NCBI GenBank assembly: GCA_905208635.1
Contig: CAJLPX010000001.1
Span: forward strand, 136,099-200,098
DNA length: 64,000 bases
From: an uncultured Collinsella sp.
GTDB lineage: Bacteria > Actinomycetota > Coriobacteriia > Coriobacteriales > Coriobacteriaceae
Reading direction: 5' to 3'
Shown: positions 9,423-19,447 of the stretch, one piece after another
Layout: every line of letters starts with the position of its first letter
How positions within the stretch are numbered: position 1 is the first letter of the stretch
Notes under the pieces: model-generated
What the model saw: the letters and a program-made list of their open reading frames with translations, nothing else
The model's database searches: none
What the model was told of the DNA's origin: nothing
Translations under genes and position numbers: made by a program

Positions 9423-10841
9423 TTAAGCGTCTTTCTTGGCAGTCAGATACTCGATGAACTCGGGACCGACGGTCGTAACGTCGCCGGCACCCATGGTGAG
9501 CAGCAGGTCGCCCTCGCCCACCATCTGCTCGAGCTCCTGATTGAGCTCAAGACGGCTGGAGCAGTACACGACCTCCTTGCCGGGGTGCTTGGCGCGCACG
9601 GTATCGGCGAGCATCTTGGAGGTAACGCCCGGAATGGGCATCTCGCCAGCCGAGAACACATCGATGAGCAGCAGTTTATCGGCATTAGCGAAGGCATCGG
9701 CGAAGTCGTCGCACAGGGCCTGCAGGCGCGAATAGCGGTGCGGCTGGAACACGACATCGACGTGCTTGTAGCCCAGCGACGAGGCGGCGGCAAGCGTCGC
9801 CTTGATCTCGGTGGGGTGATGGCCGTAATCATCGACCACGGTGATGCCATCGATATCGCCCACGTGGGTAAAGCGACGGCGGACGCCCTCAAAGCTCGAG
9901 AGCGCCTTGGCGGCGGCGTCGATGTCAAGGCCCAGGACATGGGCGACGGTGAGCACCGCCGTGGCGTTGAGCATGTTGTGGCGACCGGGGTTGCTCTTGA
10001 TCTCGACAGCATGCTCGGTCCCGTCCTCAAAGCGAACGATAAAGTCACTCTGGATGCCCTTGACATCCGGGTGCACGCAGACGATGTCGTTGCTCTCGGC
10101 AAAGCCGTAGGAAAGCACGTGGCGACCCGTCGACTTGGCGAGCTCGACCAGATGCGGGTCCTCGCCGCAGACGATGACGGTGCCGTCCTCGCCCACCAGG
10201 CTCATGAATTTGGCGAAAGTTGCCTCGATCTCCTCGATGCCCGAGTAGTGGTCGAGGTGGTCGGCCTCGACGTTGGTCACAATGACCACGTTGGGGTTCA
10301 GGAACAGGAAGGAGCTGTCGGACTCGTCGGCCTCGGCGACAAAGTAGTCGCCCGAGCCGTTCTTGCCGTTCGTGTCATAGCCCTCGACGATGCCGCCGAT
10401 CAAGAAGCTCGGATCCAGGCCCATGCGGTCGAGCATGGTGGCGCACATCGAAGACGTGGTGGTCTTGCCGTGCGTGCCGGCAACAGCGACGGTGGTGTAG
10501 CCGTGGCCCAGAGCAGAGAGCATCTTGGCACGGGGCCACACGGGAATACCCAGCTCGCGAGCGCGCACGAGTTCAGGGTTGGACTCCGGAATAGCGGTGG
10601 ACACAACAACCACGTCGGGCTTGACCTCGTCGATCGTGGCGGCCTCATGGCCCACATGCACCTTCACGCCAGCGCGGGTAAGCTGGCGGATATAACGTGA
10701 CGTCTTAAGGTCGGAGCCGGTAACGGCATAGCCGCGCTCGTGCAGAACGAGGGCGATGCCGCTCATGCCGGCGCCGCCGATACCGATAAAGTGGGCGCTC
10801 TTGAACTCGGGCGCGGAGGTTGCAGTCTGGGAATCAGCCAT
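9423..10841 (-). CDS. murC: UDP-N-acetylmuramate--L-alanine ligase MurC
   Basis: 472 aa Mur ligase that adds the first L-Ala of the peptide stem. The N-terminal IGIGGAGMSGIA is the UDP-MurNAc-binding Rossmann loop and AGTHGKTTTSS is the ATP loop; the central and C-terminal ligase domains are complete. The ATG at 10841 (with AAGGAG upstream) is preferred to a GTG nine codons earlier, whose ribosome site is poor. Confidence 0.97.
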   Translation of the reverse strand: MADSQTATSAPEFKSAHFIGIGGAGMSGIALVLHERGYAVTGSDLKTSRYIRQLTRAGVKVHVGHEAATIDEVKPDVVVVSTAIPESNPELVRARELGIPVWPRAKMLSALGHGYTTVAVAGTHGKTTTSSMCATMLDRMGLDPSFLIGGIVEGYDTNGKNGSGDYFVAEADESDSSFLFLNPNVVIVTNVEADHLDHYSGIEEIEATFAKFMSLVGEDGTVIVCGEDPHLVELAKSTGRHVLSYGFAESNDIVCVHPDVKGIQSDFIVRFEDGTEHAVEIKSNPGRHNMLNATAVLTVAHVLGLDIDAAAKALSSFEGVRRRFTHVGDIDGITVVDDYGHHPTEIKATLAAASSLGYKHVDVVFQPHRYSRLQALCDDFADAFANADKLLLIDVFSAGEMPIPGVTSKMLADTVRAKHPGKEVVYCSSRLELNQELEQMVGEGDLLLTMGAGDVTTVGPEFIEYLTAKKDA

Positions 10842-10938
10842 GTGCTCGTGTACTCCTTGCGTAAACACTGCCTGTAACCCGTTAACTGTACCGCACCTAC
10901 CGCATCAGCGCGAGGGCGACCGACGATATCCCGTCTAA

Positions 10939-12054
10939 CTAACGCAAACCCTCTACCGCATCCGCCAGAAGAGCGGCGGCGCGGTCCTGGGCCAACCCGC
11001 GCGCCGCCTGACGCATGGCGTCGCGTGCCGCCGCGTCATCGACCAGGTGCAGCAGCTCATCGGCAAAGGCAGAACCGTCGATATCGGCATCGGCACAGAG
11101 CACGCCGGCCCCGGCGTCGACCAGATAACGGGCATTGGTGGTTTGGTGGTCGGCCGTCGCATGCGGGTACGGCACGAGCACCGAGGGCACGGCGAGGGCG
11201 GCAATCTCAGCCACGCTCGAGGCACCGGAGCGCGAGAGCACCAGGTCAGCCGCAGCTAGCATATCGCCCATGTTGTCAATGTAGGGCTGGACGCGGTAAC
11301 GCTTCGCCTCCTCGGGCGTCAGCGCCAAAGCGCGCTCGGTCTCCTCAAAGCCGTCGGCACCCGTCGAATGCAACACATAGAGGTTCTTGCGCGAAAGCAG
11401 CTCGTTTTTGAGCGAAGCCACGCGCTCGTTGAGGTGCTGGGCGCCAAGTGAACCGCCAAAGACGAGCAGCAGCGTAGCGTCCTCGGGAACGCCAAGTGCC
11501 TTGCGGCCGCGAGCGCGATCGCCCTCGATCACCGAGCGACGTACGGGGTTGCCGGTCATGAGCACGTGGTCAGGGTCACCTTCGCGCTCAAAGACCGAAC
11601 GCGCTGCCGGCACCGAGATGCACACGCGGGCGGCGTGGGAGTTCATCATCTTGTTGGCCAGGCCCGGAACAGAGTTCTGCTCATGCAGCAGATACGGAAC
11701 GCCTGCGCCCTTGCACCACCCCAGCAACGGAACCTCGACATAGGCACCAAAACCGATGCCGGCATCGGGCTTGCCGACCTTTGAGAAATGACTGGCGAGC
11801 GCACGCTTGGCCTTGTTGACGCGCCACAGCGAGGTCAGCGCCGTCCAAGGACGGGAGCGGTCGAAGCCCGTGACCGTGATAGGTACAAAATCAAACCCGG
11901 CCTCGGGGACCAGACGACCCTCGAGCTTGCGCGACTGGCCCACGAACACAACATGATGTCCGCGGTCGCGCAACTCCTCAGCCAAGGCGAGCGCAGGGTT
12001 GATATGTCCCGCCGTGCCGCCGGCTGCGATAGCAACGGTCATCTTATCGGTCAT
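10939..12054 (-). CDS. murG: Lipid II synthase MurG
   Basis: 371 aa GT-B glycosyltransferase (undecaprenyldiphospho-muramoylpentapeptide beta-N-acetylglucosaminyltransferase). The N-terminal AAGGTAGHINPALA loop and the C-terminal donor-site region SRSGASSVAEIAAL are classic MurG motifs. It transfers GlcNAc to lipid I on the inner face of the membrane. AAGGGA precedes the ATG. It overlaps the ftsW end by 11 bp. Confidence 0.97.
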   Translation of the reverse strand: MTDKMTVAIAAGGTAGHINPALALAEELRDRGHHVVFVGQSRKLEGRLVPEAGFDFVPITVTGFDRSRPWTALTSLWRVNKAKRALASHFSKVGKPDAGIGFGAYVEVPLLGWCKGAGVPYLLHEQNSVPGLANKMMNSHAARVCISVPAARSVFEREGDPDHVLMTGNPVRRSVIEGDRARGRKALGVPEDATLLLVFGGSLGAQHLNERVASLKNELLSRKNLYVLHSTGADGFEETERALALTPEEAKRYRVQPYIDNMGDMLAAADLVLSRSGASSVAEIAALAVPSVLVPYPHATADHQTTNARYLVDAGAGVLCADADIDGSAFADELLHLVDDAAARDAMRQAARGLAQDRAAALLADAVEGLR

Positions 12055-13564
12055 GGTAATCCCTTCGTACGCGCGGTCCCTGGTCGTCGGTGCGCAGACG
12101 CGCCGACGGGTCCGAATTCAAATCGATTCGATTATATCCGCCGCCCGCATTGCGAGGAGTTGGGCGCTGCGGACGACCTTGCGGCGCCGTTCGCGGGCGC
12201 GGACGAGCCGCCGGCTCGGACGCAGAGCCATCCAAGACGGTAAAACCGCTGCGCGAAGGGCGATCGCCGCGCACGTGGGGCACGCCGGCGGTACTCTCGT
12301 CCATAACGGCAAAGCTCTCGCGGCGACGGTCGTACTCATCGCGACGGGCGCTCTCGTACGAAACGCGCAGGATCAGACCGGCAAGCATAAGCGACACAAT
12401 AATCGACGAACCGCCGTAGCTAATAAACGGCAACGGTTTGCCCGTCATGGGAAACACGTTGAGGATGCCCAGCGCATTGATCAAAAACTGCACCGCGAGA
12501 ATGACCGCGGAGCCAGACGCCATGAGCGCGCCCCGACGATCGGTCGCCTGCTCGGCAATGCGAAACGCCGAGTAGATCAGCATCGCAAACACCAAGAAGA
12601 ACAGCACGGTTCCGACAAAACCGACTTCCTCGCCAATGATGGCCAGGATGTAGTCATTGTGCGCCTCGGGCAGATACGAGTACTTCATGGTTGAGTTGCC
12701 GATGCCACGGCCGAACAGACCGCCCGAGGCAAAGGCCATGATGGCAAGCGTGGCCTGATAGCCGTCACCATACTCGTCGGCCCAAGGGTTCAAGGCAACC
12801 TGAATACGCACCATACGGTACGGCTCTGCGACAAGCGCAATCACGATCACGAGAATGCCGAAGATTATCACGCCGATGATAAATCTGGGGTCGAGACCCG
12901 CAAACAACGCCATGCACATGAGGGTCAACAGGATGATCAGGACGGTACCGAAATCGGGCTGGATAAAGATCAGAAAGAGCGAAATGCCCAGGTAGATGCC
13001 CATCTTGCGAAGGAATTCGTTGATGTTGCCACCGGGCGAAAAGAAGCGGTCGAGCATGATGGCCGAATACGCAATGGCAAATGGCTTTAAAAACTCGGAA
13101 GGCTGGAACTGAATGCCGGCAATGTTGAGCCAGCGCGTGGCACCACGGCTGCCGCTGCCCACCAAGAACACCAGAAACAGTAGCCCAATCATGCCTATGA
13201 GGAAGATCCTGAGCACGTCTTCCCCAAACCAACTGTCCGGCAAGATGCGCACGATGGCAACCATAGCCAGCACGCCAACTCCGGCAAACGCGGCTTGTCG
13301 AAACAGAAAAAACGTCGCCGAGCCATTCTCGTGCAGCGCCTCGACCGAAGACGCCGAGTACACCATCAGCAGGCCAAAGCACACCAAGGTAAACAGGCAG
13401 GCCATGAATATCAGACGGGGGCGCATGATACGGGCGGGAACGCCGGCAATATAGCGTTCGCTAAACGACTGCCCGCCGCGACCGGAACGCGGTGTGCTGC
13501 GCCGCGAGGAAGCACGGTCCGAGTCGGGCCTCCTCATACCTTGTCGGGGGCTCTCCTCTCTCAC
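12044..13564 (-). CDS. ftsW: SEDS peptidoglycan glycosyltransferase FtsW
   Basis: About 506 aa with around ten membrane segments. SEDS motifs are GATRWLNIAGIQFQPSEFLK near the middle and the C-terminal GKPLPFISYGGSS. It polymerises lipid II at the septum together with the class B PBP encoded by ftsI. The N-terminus (about 45 residues) and C-terminus (about 100 residues, Arg/Pro rich) are long cytoplasmic tails. The start is uncertain: GTG at 13564 has AGGGG 6 nt upstream; TTG at 13570 and ATG at 13537 are alternatives. Confidence 0.93.
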   Translation of the reverse strand: MREESPRQGMRRPDSDRASSRRSTPRSGRGGQSFSERYIAGVPARIMRPRLIFMACLFTLVCFGLLMVYSASSVEALHENGSATFFLFRQAAFAGVGVLAMVAIVRILPDSWFGEDVLRIFLIGMIGLLFLVFLVGSGSRGATRWLNIAGIQFQPSEFLKPFAIAYSAIMLDRFFSPGGNINEFLRKMGIYLGISLFLIFIQPDFGTVLIILLTLMCMALFAGLDPRFIIGVIIFGILVIVIALVAEPYRMVRIQVALNPWADEYGDGYQATLAIMAFASGGLFGRGIGNSTMKYSYLPEAHNDYILAIIGEEVGFVGTVLFFLVFAMLIYSAFRIAEQATDRRGALMASGSAVILAVQFLINALGILNVFPMTGKPLPFISYGGSSIIVSLMLAGLILRVSYESARRDEYDRRRESFAVMDESTAGVPHVRGDRPSRSGFTVLDGSASEPAARPRPRTAPQGRPQRPTPRNAGGGYNRIDLNSDPSARLRTDDQGPRVRRDYHDR

Positions 13565-13573
13565 CGGCAACCC

Positions 13574-14980
13574 CTATTCCATTTGCGATTTCGCCGCAGC
13601 GGCAAGCTGCGCCACATAGTCCTTAAACACGCGGCCGCGCTCCTCATAGCCCGAGAACTCATCGAACGAAGAGCAGGCAGGAGAAAGTAAGATCACGTCG
13701 CCACGGCTCGACAGCGAACGGGCGACGTCCACGGCATCGCGCAGGTCATCCGCCTGGGCAATATCCACATCGCCATCGACATCGGCCTCGTCCATAGCGG
13801 CGGTGAAACGCTCGCGCGCATCGCCAAAGCAGACGACCGAGCGTACGTTATCCATAACAACGCGCGCGAAGTCCGTGAGCGGCGTGCCCTTATCGTGGCC
13901 GCCGAGCAGCAAGATCACGTCGTCATCGGGAAATGCCGTCAGCGCCTTCTCGACCGCATCGGTGTTGGTCGCCTTGGAATCGTTGACGTAGCGCACGCCG
14001 TCAATCTCGCCACACGGCTCCACGCGGTGCTCGAGCGGCTGGAACGAGGCCAGACCGCGGCAGACACCATCGACATCGGCACCGACGGCCAGAGCAGCCG
14101 TGGCAGCGCACAGGGCATTGATAACATTGTGATGGCCCGAGATCTTGAGTTCGGACGTGGCGACAAGCTGAGTCTCGACGCCCTTCAGGCGCACGACCAT
14201 TTTGCCGTCGCGCACAAAGGCGGCGTCTGCACCCTCGGGCTCGTCAAAAGCGACCTTGCAGATGCGGCGACCCGGCGTATAGATGTACTCATCGAACTCG
14301 TGAATGCCGGCGTCTTCGACGTCGACAACCACCAGATCGTCATCGACCATATTGTCAAACAGCTTGATCTTGGCAAGCGCATAGTTCTTATGGCTCTTAT
14401 GCCAGCCCAAGTGGTCGGGAGTGATGTTGAGCAGCACTGCCACGCGAGGGTGGAGCTCGGTGGTCGTAGCAATCTGATAGCTCGAGAGCTCAGCCACAAA
14501 CCACTCGTTGTGGGCTCGGCCGTCAATCTCGTTGACAGGCGGCTCACCGATGTTGCCGACAGCTACACTGGCCTCACCGGAAGCCTTGAGCAGATAATCG
14601 GTCAGCGACGTGGTGGTCGTCTTGCCGTTGGTGCCCGTGATGGCAATCCAGTTATCGGGCGACAGGCGATAGGCAAACTCGGGCTCACCCATAATCTGGG
14701 CGGCATGCTCGCGCCCGGCCTTAAAGAAGCCCGAGAACTCCGAGATGCCCGGGCACGTCACGCATACGTCATAGGCGCCCTCGACCTGTTCCGTCCCATA
14801 GACAAACGACGCACCAGCAGCCTCGAGCGCACGCGTGGCGTCATTGGGCTCAGAGGTGCCGCCGCCATACACGGTAACGGCGCTTACGCGCTCTGGATGT
14901 GCCAGCGCCCAGCGGGCGACATCGAGACCGGATTTGCCCTGACCCAAAACGAGCAGGCTAAAGACATCAGCAAGAGGCAT
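13574..14980 (-). CDS. murD: UDP-N-acetylmuramoylalanine--D-glutamate ligase MurD
   Basis: 468 aa Mur ligase adding D-Glu. VLGQGKSGLDVARW binds the UDP substrate and TGTNGKTTTTSL is the ATP loop. The remaining Mur ligase core (NITPDHLGWH, YVNDSKATN, LLLGGHDKG) is intact. It sits 9 bp after mraY. Confidence 0.97.
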   Translation of the reverse strand: MPLADVFSLLVLGQGKSGLDVARWALAHPERVSAVTVYGGGTSEPNDATRALEAAGASFVYGTEQVEGAYDVCVTCPGISEFSGFFKAGREHAAQIMGEPEFAYRLSPDNWIAITGTNGKTTTTSLTDYLLKASGEASVAVGNIGEPPVNEIDGRAHNEWFVAELSSYQIATTTELHPRVAVLLNITPDHLGWHKSHKNYALAKIKLFDNMVDDDLVVVDVEDAGIHEFDEYIYTPGRRICKVAFDEPEGADAAFVRDGKMVVRLKGVETQLVATSELKISGHHNVINALCAATAALAVGADVDGVCRGLASFQPLEHRVEPCGEIDGVRYVNDSKATNTDAVEKALTAFPDDDVILLLGGHDKGTPLTDFARVVMDNVRSVVCFGDARERFTAAMDEADVDGDVDIAQADDLRDAVDVARSLSSRGDVILLSPACSSFDEFSGYEERGRVFKDYVAQLAAAAKSQME

Positions 14981-14989
14981 GAAAGACCA

Positions 14990-16009
14990 CTATCCCAACT
15001 GGAAGAACAGAGCAAGGCCAACGGCACCAAATGCCGCAGCGATAATCCAAAAACGGATGACGACCTTGGTCTCGGCCCAACCCTTCTTTTCGAAATGATG
15101 ATGGATGGGCGCCATAAGGAAGACGCGCTTGTGCGTAAAGTGGAAGTAGACAACCTGAATCATGACCGACAGGGTCTCAACGATAAACAGGCCGCCGATG
15201 ATGAGGGAGACGACCTCGGTGTTAGTCATGATGGACGTACAGGCAAACGCGGCGCCCAGAGCAAGCGAGCCGGTATCACCCATAAAGATGCTCGCCGGAT
15301 AGCAGTTGAACCACAGAAAGCCCAAGCAGGCACCGGCACACGCGGTGCAGAAGATGGACAGGTTCACGTCTCCGTGCAAAAACGCCATGGCAGCCATGGC
15401 GAGCATGGCGATCATGGAGGTGCCGCCAGCAAGACCGTCAAGGCCATCGGTCAGGTTCACGGCATTAGAAAGACCGGCAATCATCAGCCAGCAAAAGACA
15501 ATATAGAGCCACGGGAACGAATAGCCGCAGATGGTGGTCGAAAGCACGCCAAGGTCGATCGTCAACCCACCGGGAAAACGAATCTCGGGGGCGACACCGC
15601 ACCAGTTGACGGCAAGTACCGTAAAGGTGACACAGATAATGGTTAGGCCGATCATCTTGGCATGGGGCGTCAGACCGAGCGAGCGCCCATGCGTAACGGA
15701 GGTCAGGTCGTCGATCAGGCCCAGCACGCCGGTCGCCAGCGTGGCGAGCAGCACGAGTACGAGCTCGGTGGTGAGCTTGCCCATCAGCAGGCAGGTCAGC
15801 GAGATCGCGACGAGGATGACAACGCCACCCATGGTGGGCGTTCCCTGCTTAACCAAATGACGCTTGGGGCCGTCGGCACGAACCTGCTGGCCGATACCCT
15901 CGACCTTGAGCAGCTTGATCCACCACGGCATGAGCAGCAGCGCAATGGCTGCGGCGATGCCAAGCCCCAAAAAAGCCTGATACGTTGGATACGAGGGATT
16001 GCCGAACAT
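14990..16009 (-). CDS. mraY: Phospho-N-acetylmuramoyl-pentapeptide transferase MraY
   Basis: 339 aa polytopic enzyme that makes lipid I from UDP-MurNAc-pentapeptide and undecaprenyl phosphate. Visible family motifs are GTPTMGGVV, the acidic NLTDGLDGLAGG and FMGDTGSLALGA, and the C-terminal MAPIHHHFEKKGWAE. About ten membrane helices. It starts 3 bp after murF. Confidence 0.98.
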   Translation of the reverse strand: MFGNPSYPTYQAFLGLGIAAAIALLLMPWWIKLLKVEGIGQQVRADGPKRHLVKQGTPTMGGVVILVAISLTCLLMGKLTTELVLVLLATLATGVLGLIDDLTSVTHGRSLGLTPHAKMIGLTIICVTFTVLAVNWCGVAPEIRFPGGLTIDLGVLSTTICGYSFPWLYIVFCWLMIAGLSNAVNLTDGLDGLAGGTSMIAMLAMAAMAFLHGDVNLSIFCTACAGACLGFLWFNCYPASIFMGDTGSLALGAAFACTSIMTNTEVVSLIIGGLFIVETLSVMIQVVYFHFTHKRVFLMAPIHHHFEKKGWAETKVVIRFWIIAAAFGAVGLALFFQLG

Positions 16010-16012
16010 GGG

Positions 16013-17437
16013 CTAGCACACACCTTCCACAAAGCGGTCGAGCTCAACAAAGCGGGAACCCTTGACCAGTACAACATCATGTTTTTCAAGCGCGCCGCCC
16101 ATGCGGTCGAGCACCTGCTGATAATCGGAGAACACCTGGATGCGGTCCTCGTCCATGCCCATCATGCGCGCGGCATCGGCCATAAGCTGGGCCAGCTCAC
16201 CACCCACGCACGCCAGCATGTCGAGCTTCTTGGCGGCGGCATAGGCGCCCACGAGCTCATGCATGCGAGGAGCCTCATCGCCCATCTCGCCCATCTCGCC
16301 CAGGATCGCCATGCGAGACCCCGTGCACGAAAGCGAGCACAGCAGATCGAGGCCGGCTGCCATCGATTCGGCGCTGGCGTTATAGGAATCGTCGATGATG
16401 CGTGCACCGCTCTTGGCGCGCTTGATCTCCTGGCGGTGCCTGGTGATCGTAAGACCCCTAAAGGCAGCATCGATCTGCTCGGGCGTCACGCCCAGGCGAT
16501 AGGCAACCGCGGCGGCCTTAACGGCATTAGGAACGGACTGCACGCCGGGGATGGCAAGCATGGTATCGATTGTCTCGCCCTGACCAAAATCGAGCGTAAA
16601 GACCGGACGGCCCTCGTCATCAACACGAATGTCGCGGGCGCGGACCTCATCATCGTCCGAGACACCGGCCAGCATCACGTCGATGCCAGCAGGCTGGGCG
16701 AACGTATCGCGAATGAACGGCGTAAAGTCGTCCTCGCCGCCCAAAACCAGCAGCGACGAATAGTCGCCGGCGGCGCACATGCCCTGGACAATCTCGGACT
16801 TGGCGCGGGCGATGTTCTCGCGGCTGCCCAAAATACCGATATGAGAGGTGCCGATCTTGCTCACGATGGCAAAGTTGGGATTGGCGGACCGGGAAAGGCG
16901 CTCGATCTCGTGGAAATGGTTCATGCCCATCTCGAGCACCAAGACCTCGGTATCGGCCGGAGCGGAAAGCACCGTGAGCGGCATGCCGATCAGGTTATTG
17001 AAATTGCCCTTGGTGGCCCAGACACGATAGCGCTTGGCGAGCACAGCGGCGAGCACGTCCTTGGTCGTCGTCTTGCCGATGGAACCGGTAATACCAACGA
17101 CCAGGCAGCCAAGCTCCAGGCGGTACGCGTGCGCCAAACGCAGCAGAAACTCCTCGGGATCATCAGTCAGCAGGATGGCGCAGCCCTTGTCCTGCGCCAG
17201 CGAGACCAGCTCGGCCTCGGGCTCACGCGTCATCACGACGGCGCCGGCACCCGACTGGACGGCACGGGAAGCAAAATCATTGCCGTCGACGTTTTCACCG
17301 GGAAAGGCGACGAAAATCGTTCCTTCCTCGACCTGGCGCGAGTCGATAACGCACCCGCGGCATACCCGATCGACTTCTCCCGTCACGGTTCGGGCCCCTG
17401 TTGCGGCCGCGAGGTTGTTGACGGCGATCTCTATCAT
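16013..17437 (-). CDS. murF: UDP-MurNAc-tripeptide--D-alanyl-D-alanine ligase MurF
   Basis: 474 aa. The N-terminal substrate domain (VIDSRQVEEGTIFVAFPGENVDGNDF) and the ATP loop TGSIGKTTTKD identify MurF. It completes the UDP-MurNAc-pentapeptide. The ATG follows AGGGGAGCTGCA. It is separated from ftsI by 127 bp, exactly where murE stands in most dcw clusters. Confidence 0.97.
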   Translation of the reverse strand: MIEIAVNNLAAATGARTVTGEVDRVCRGCVIDSRQVEEGTIFVAFPGENVDGNDFASRAVQSGAGAVVMTREPEAELVSLAQDKGCAILLTDDPEEFLLRLAHAYRLELGCLVVGITGSIGKTTTKDVLAAVLAKRYRVWATKGNFNNLIGMPLTVLSAPADTEVLVLEMGMNHFHEIERLSRSANPNFAIVSKIGTSHIGILGSRENIARAKSEIVQGMCAAGDYSSLLVLGGEDDFTPFIRDTFAQPAGIDVMLAGVSDDDEVRARDIRVDDEGRPVFTLDFGQGETIDTMLAIPGVQSVPNAVKAAAVAYRLGVTPEQIDAAFRGLTITRHRQEIKRAKSGARIIDDSYNASAESMAAGLDLLCSLSCTGSRMAILGEMGEMGDEAPRMHELVGAYAAAKKLDMLACVGGELAQLMADAARMMGMDEDRIQVFSDYQQVLDRMGGALEKHDVVLVKGSRFVELDRFVEGVC

Positions 17438-17564
17438 TGCAGCTCCCCTGTAAACCTAATAATGCTATCGGCGTATTGTATCCCAGCGCCGCGCATGCGT
17501 GGTGCAGGGCATGTGAACACCCCTCATATGGGACAACAAACCACGCCCCAAAGATTGTAACCCC
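17438..17564 (-). promoter_or_regulatory. ftsI-murF spacer, possible internal promoter
   Basis: On the minus strand GGGATACAAT about 40 nt before murF resembles a -10 box, without a clear -35. This spacer replaces the usual murE gene; no remnant of murE is visible in it. Confidence 0.35.
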
Positions 17565-19430
17565 CTACTTCGTGCGCGGGATGCCCAGCACGTCGAGCGC
17601 GTTGGCCATAATGGACTGGAACGGCACCGCAGCGGCATCTGAGCCGCTCGGCGTTCCGTCGAGCGTGATATAGCACAGCACCTTGGGTGATTGTGCCGGC
17701 GCAAAGCCCATAAAGGACGACATGTAGTTCTCCTTGAGGTAGCCGCCGTTCTCGTCGGCACGTTCGGCCGTACCGGTCTTACCCGCCACGTCATAGCCGT
17801 CAACCGCGCCGCCAACGCCCGTTCCCTCGGACACGACCGTCTGCATGCACGATGTCACCTGCGATGCGGCATCCTCCGAAATCGCGCGCTCACCTTCGCC
17901 CCAGTCCTTCTCGTCGCCTTTGCTGGACTTATAGAAGTGCGGGGTCATCATCACGCCGCCGTTGGCGATGCCGCCCACGGCACGTGCGATCTCAATCGGC
18001 GAGACAGACAGCGCCTGTCCAAAGCTCATCGAGCCCAGCGTGGCGCCGTCATACTGGTCACGCTCCTTGACGATGCCCAGGCTCTCGCCCGGAAAATCGA
18101 CACCCGAGCTGTGACCGATGCCCCACTTGTCCACATAGGCGGCAAAGTCATCGGCACCGATCTTGCGCCCCACCAGGACAAAGCCCACGTTGGACGAACG
18201 GCGCATCATCTCGCGCACATCCATGGTCATGGCATAGTCGCGCTTGTCGGCATCGGTGACGGTATCGTCGCCCACCTTGATGCTCGCCGGCACCTCAAAC
18301 GACGTGCTCGATCGCACGACGCCCAAGTCGAAGCCGGCGCCCGCCACGAGTGTCTTAAAGACCGAGCCGGGCTCGTAGGCGTCGGTGACCAGGCGCAGGT
18401 TCATATCCTCGGTCTTGGCGTTTTCCAGATCGGTCTGGTCGTAGGTCGGATACGAGCAGGCGGCGAGAATTTCACCGGTCGTGGGGTCGGTGACCAAAGC
18501 CGAGCCGTTCTTGGCCTTTGTCTTCTCGACAGCCTCTGCTAGGGCATCCTCGGCCGCACGCTGGATATTGACATCGAGCGTCGTCACGATATCAACGCCG
18601 TCGACCGCAGCCACCTTTTTATAGGCACCGCCCGCGATATAGCTGCCGTCCCTCGCGCGCTCGCGTACAAGAGAACCGTTCGTGCCGGTCAGAAGCTTGT
18701 TGTATTGCTTTTCGAGACCAGTCAAGCCGTCGTTGTCTACATTCACTACACCCAGCACCTGCGATGCCAGATTGCCGTATGGATATACGCGCTTCATGGC
18801 CTGCTCAAAAAGCACGCCGGGCAGGTTCTTCTTCTCCAGCGCCGCAGCGTCGTCTTCGTCCACCTGGCGCTTGATATACACCCAGGTTCCATCGGACTCA
18901 ACGAGCTTGCGGCAGGTCTTTTTATCGATTCCAGTTGCCTTGACCAGCGCCGACACCGTCTTGTCAACATCCTCGACAAGCTGCGGGTTCACAGCGATGT
19001 TGCGACATTCGACCGACGACGCCAGCACGTTACCGTTGCGGTCGTAGATGGTGCCACGTTTGGCATAGAGGGTCTGCGCAAGCAGGCGACGCGCATCGGC
19101 ACGCTCGCGCAGTTTATCGGCTTCGACAATTTGATAGTCGGCAAGGCGAAAGACGCCCAAGCCCAAGCCAAGCCCAATGAATCCCATGACGGCTTTGCGG
19201 CGAGGCAGCGGCGTGCCTGTGAGCCATTCGGTCGACGAACTCTTGCGCGACCTAGTGTTATGCACTTGAGGGCCGCCCGAGCCGCGAAGTCGCGACGCCG
19301 GGTCGTTGCCACGGGACTGCCCGGCGTTGTAAGATTGCCGACCCGTTCCTTGATAACCAGAACGTCCCCGCGACGAGGGACGTCCAGAACCGCGGCCCCC
19401 GTCGGAACCGCGGCGATAGTCATTTGTCAT
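17565..19430 (-). CDS. ftsI: Class B penicillin-binding protein (FtsI/PBP3-like transpeptidase)
   Basis: 621 aa. A Gly/Ser/Arg-rich cytoplasmic tail of about 75 residues is followed by one membrane helix, the PBP dimerisation domain and the transpeptidase. Catalytic motifs are SxxK in PGSVFKT, SxN in RRSSNVGF and KTG in VAGKTGTAE. It cross-links septal peptidoglycan with FtsW. No C-terminal PASTA domains are present. It follows ftsL by 17 bp. Confidence 0.95.
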   Translation of the reverse strand: MTNDYRRGSDGGRGSGRPSSRGRSGYQGTGRQSYNAGQSRGNDPASRLRGSGGPQVHNTRSRKSSSTEWLTGTPLPRRKAVMGFIGLGLGLGVFRLADYQIVEADKLRERADARRLLAQTLYAKRGTIYDRNGNVLASSVECRNIAVNPQLVEDVDKTVSALVKATGIDKKTCRKLVESDGTWVYIKRQVDEDDAAALEKKNLPGVLFEQAMKRVYPYGNLASQVLGVVNVDNDGLTGLEKQYNKLLTGTNGSLVRERARDGSYIAGGAYKKVAAVDGVDIVTTLDVNIQRAAEDALAEAVEKTKAKNGSALVTDPTTGEILAACSYPTYDQTDLENAKTEDMNLRLVTDAYEPGSVFKTLVAGAGFDLGVVRSSTSFEVPASIKVGDDTVTDADKRDYAMTMDVREMMRRSSNVGFVLVGRKIGADDFAAYVDKWGIGHSSGVDFPGESLGIVKERDQYDGATLGSMSFGQALSVSPIEIARAVGGIANGGVMMTPHFYKSSKGDEKDWGEGERAISEDAASQVTSCMQTVVSEGTGVGGAVDGYDVAGKTGTAERADENGGYLKENYMSSFMGFAPAQSPKVLCYITLDGTPSGSDAAAVPFQSIMANALDVLGIPRTK

Positions 19431-19447
19431 ACTCAGCTACCGTCTTG

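Noticed and set aside
13895..17560. Long plus-strand frames (583 and 632 codons) opposite murD, mraY and murF
   Set aside because: Antisense shadows of GC-rich genes with no recognisable domain or ribosome site.
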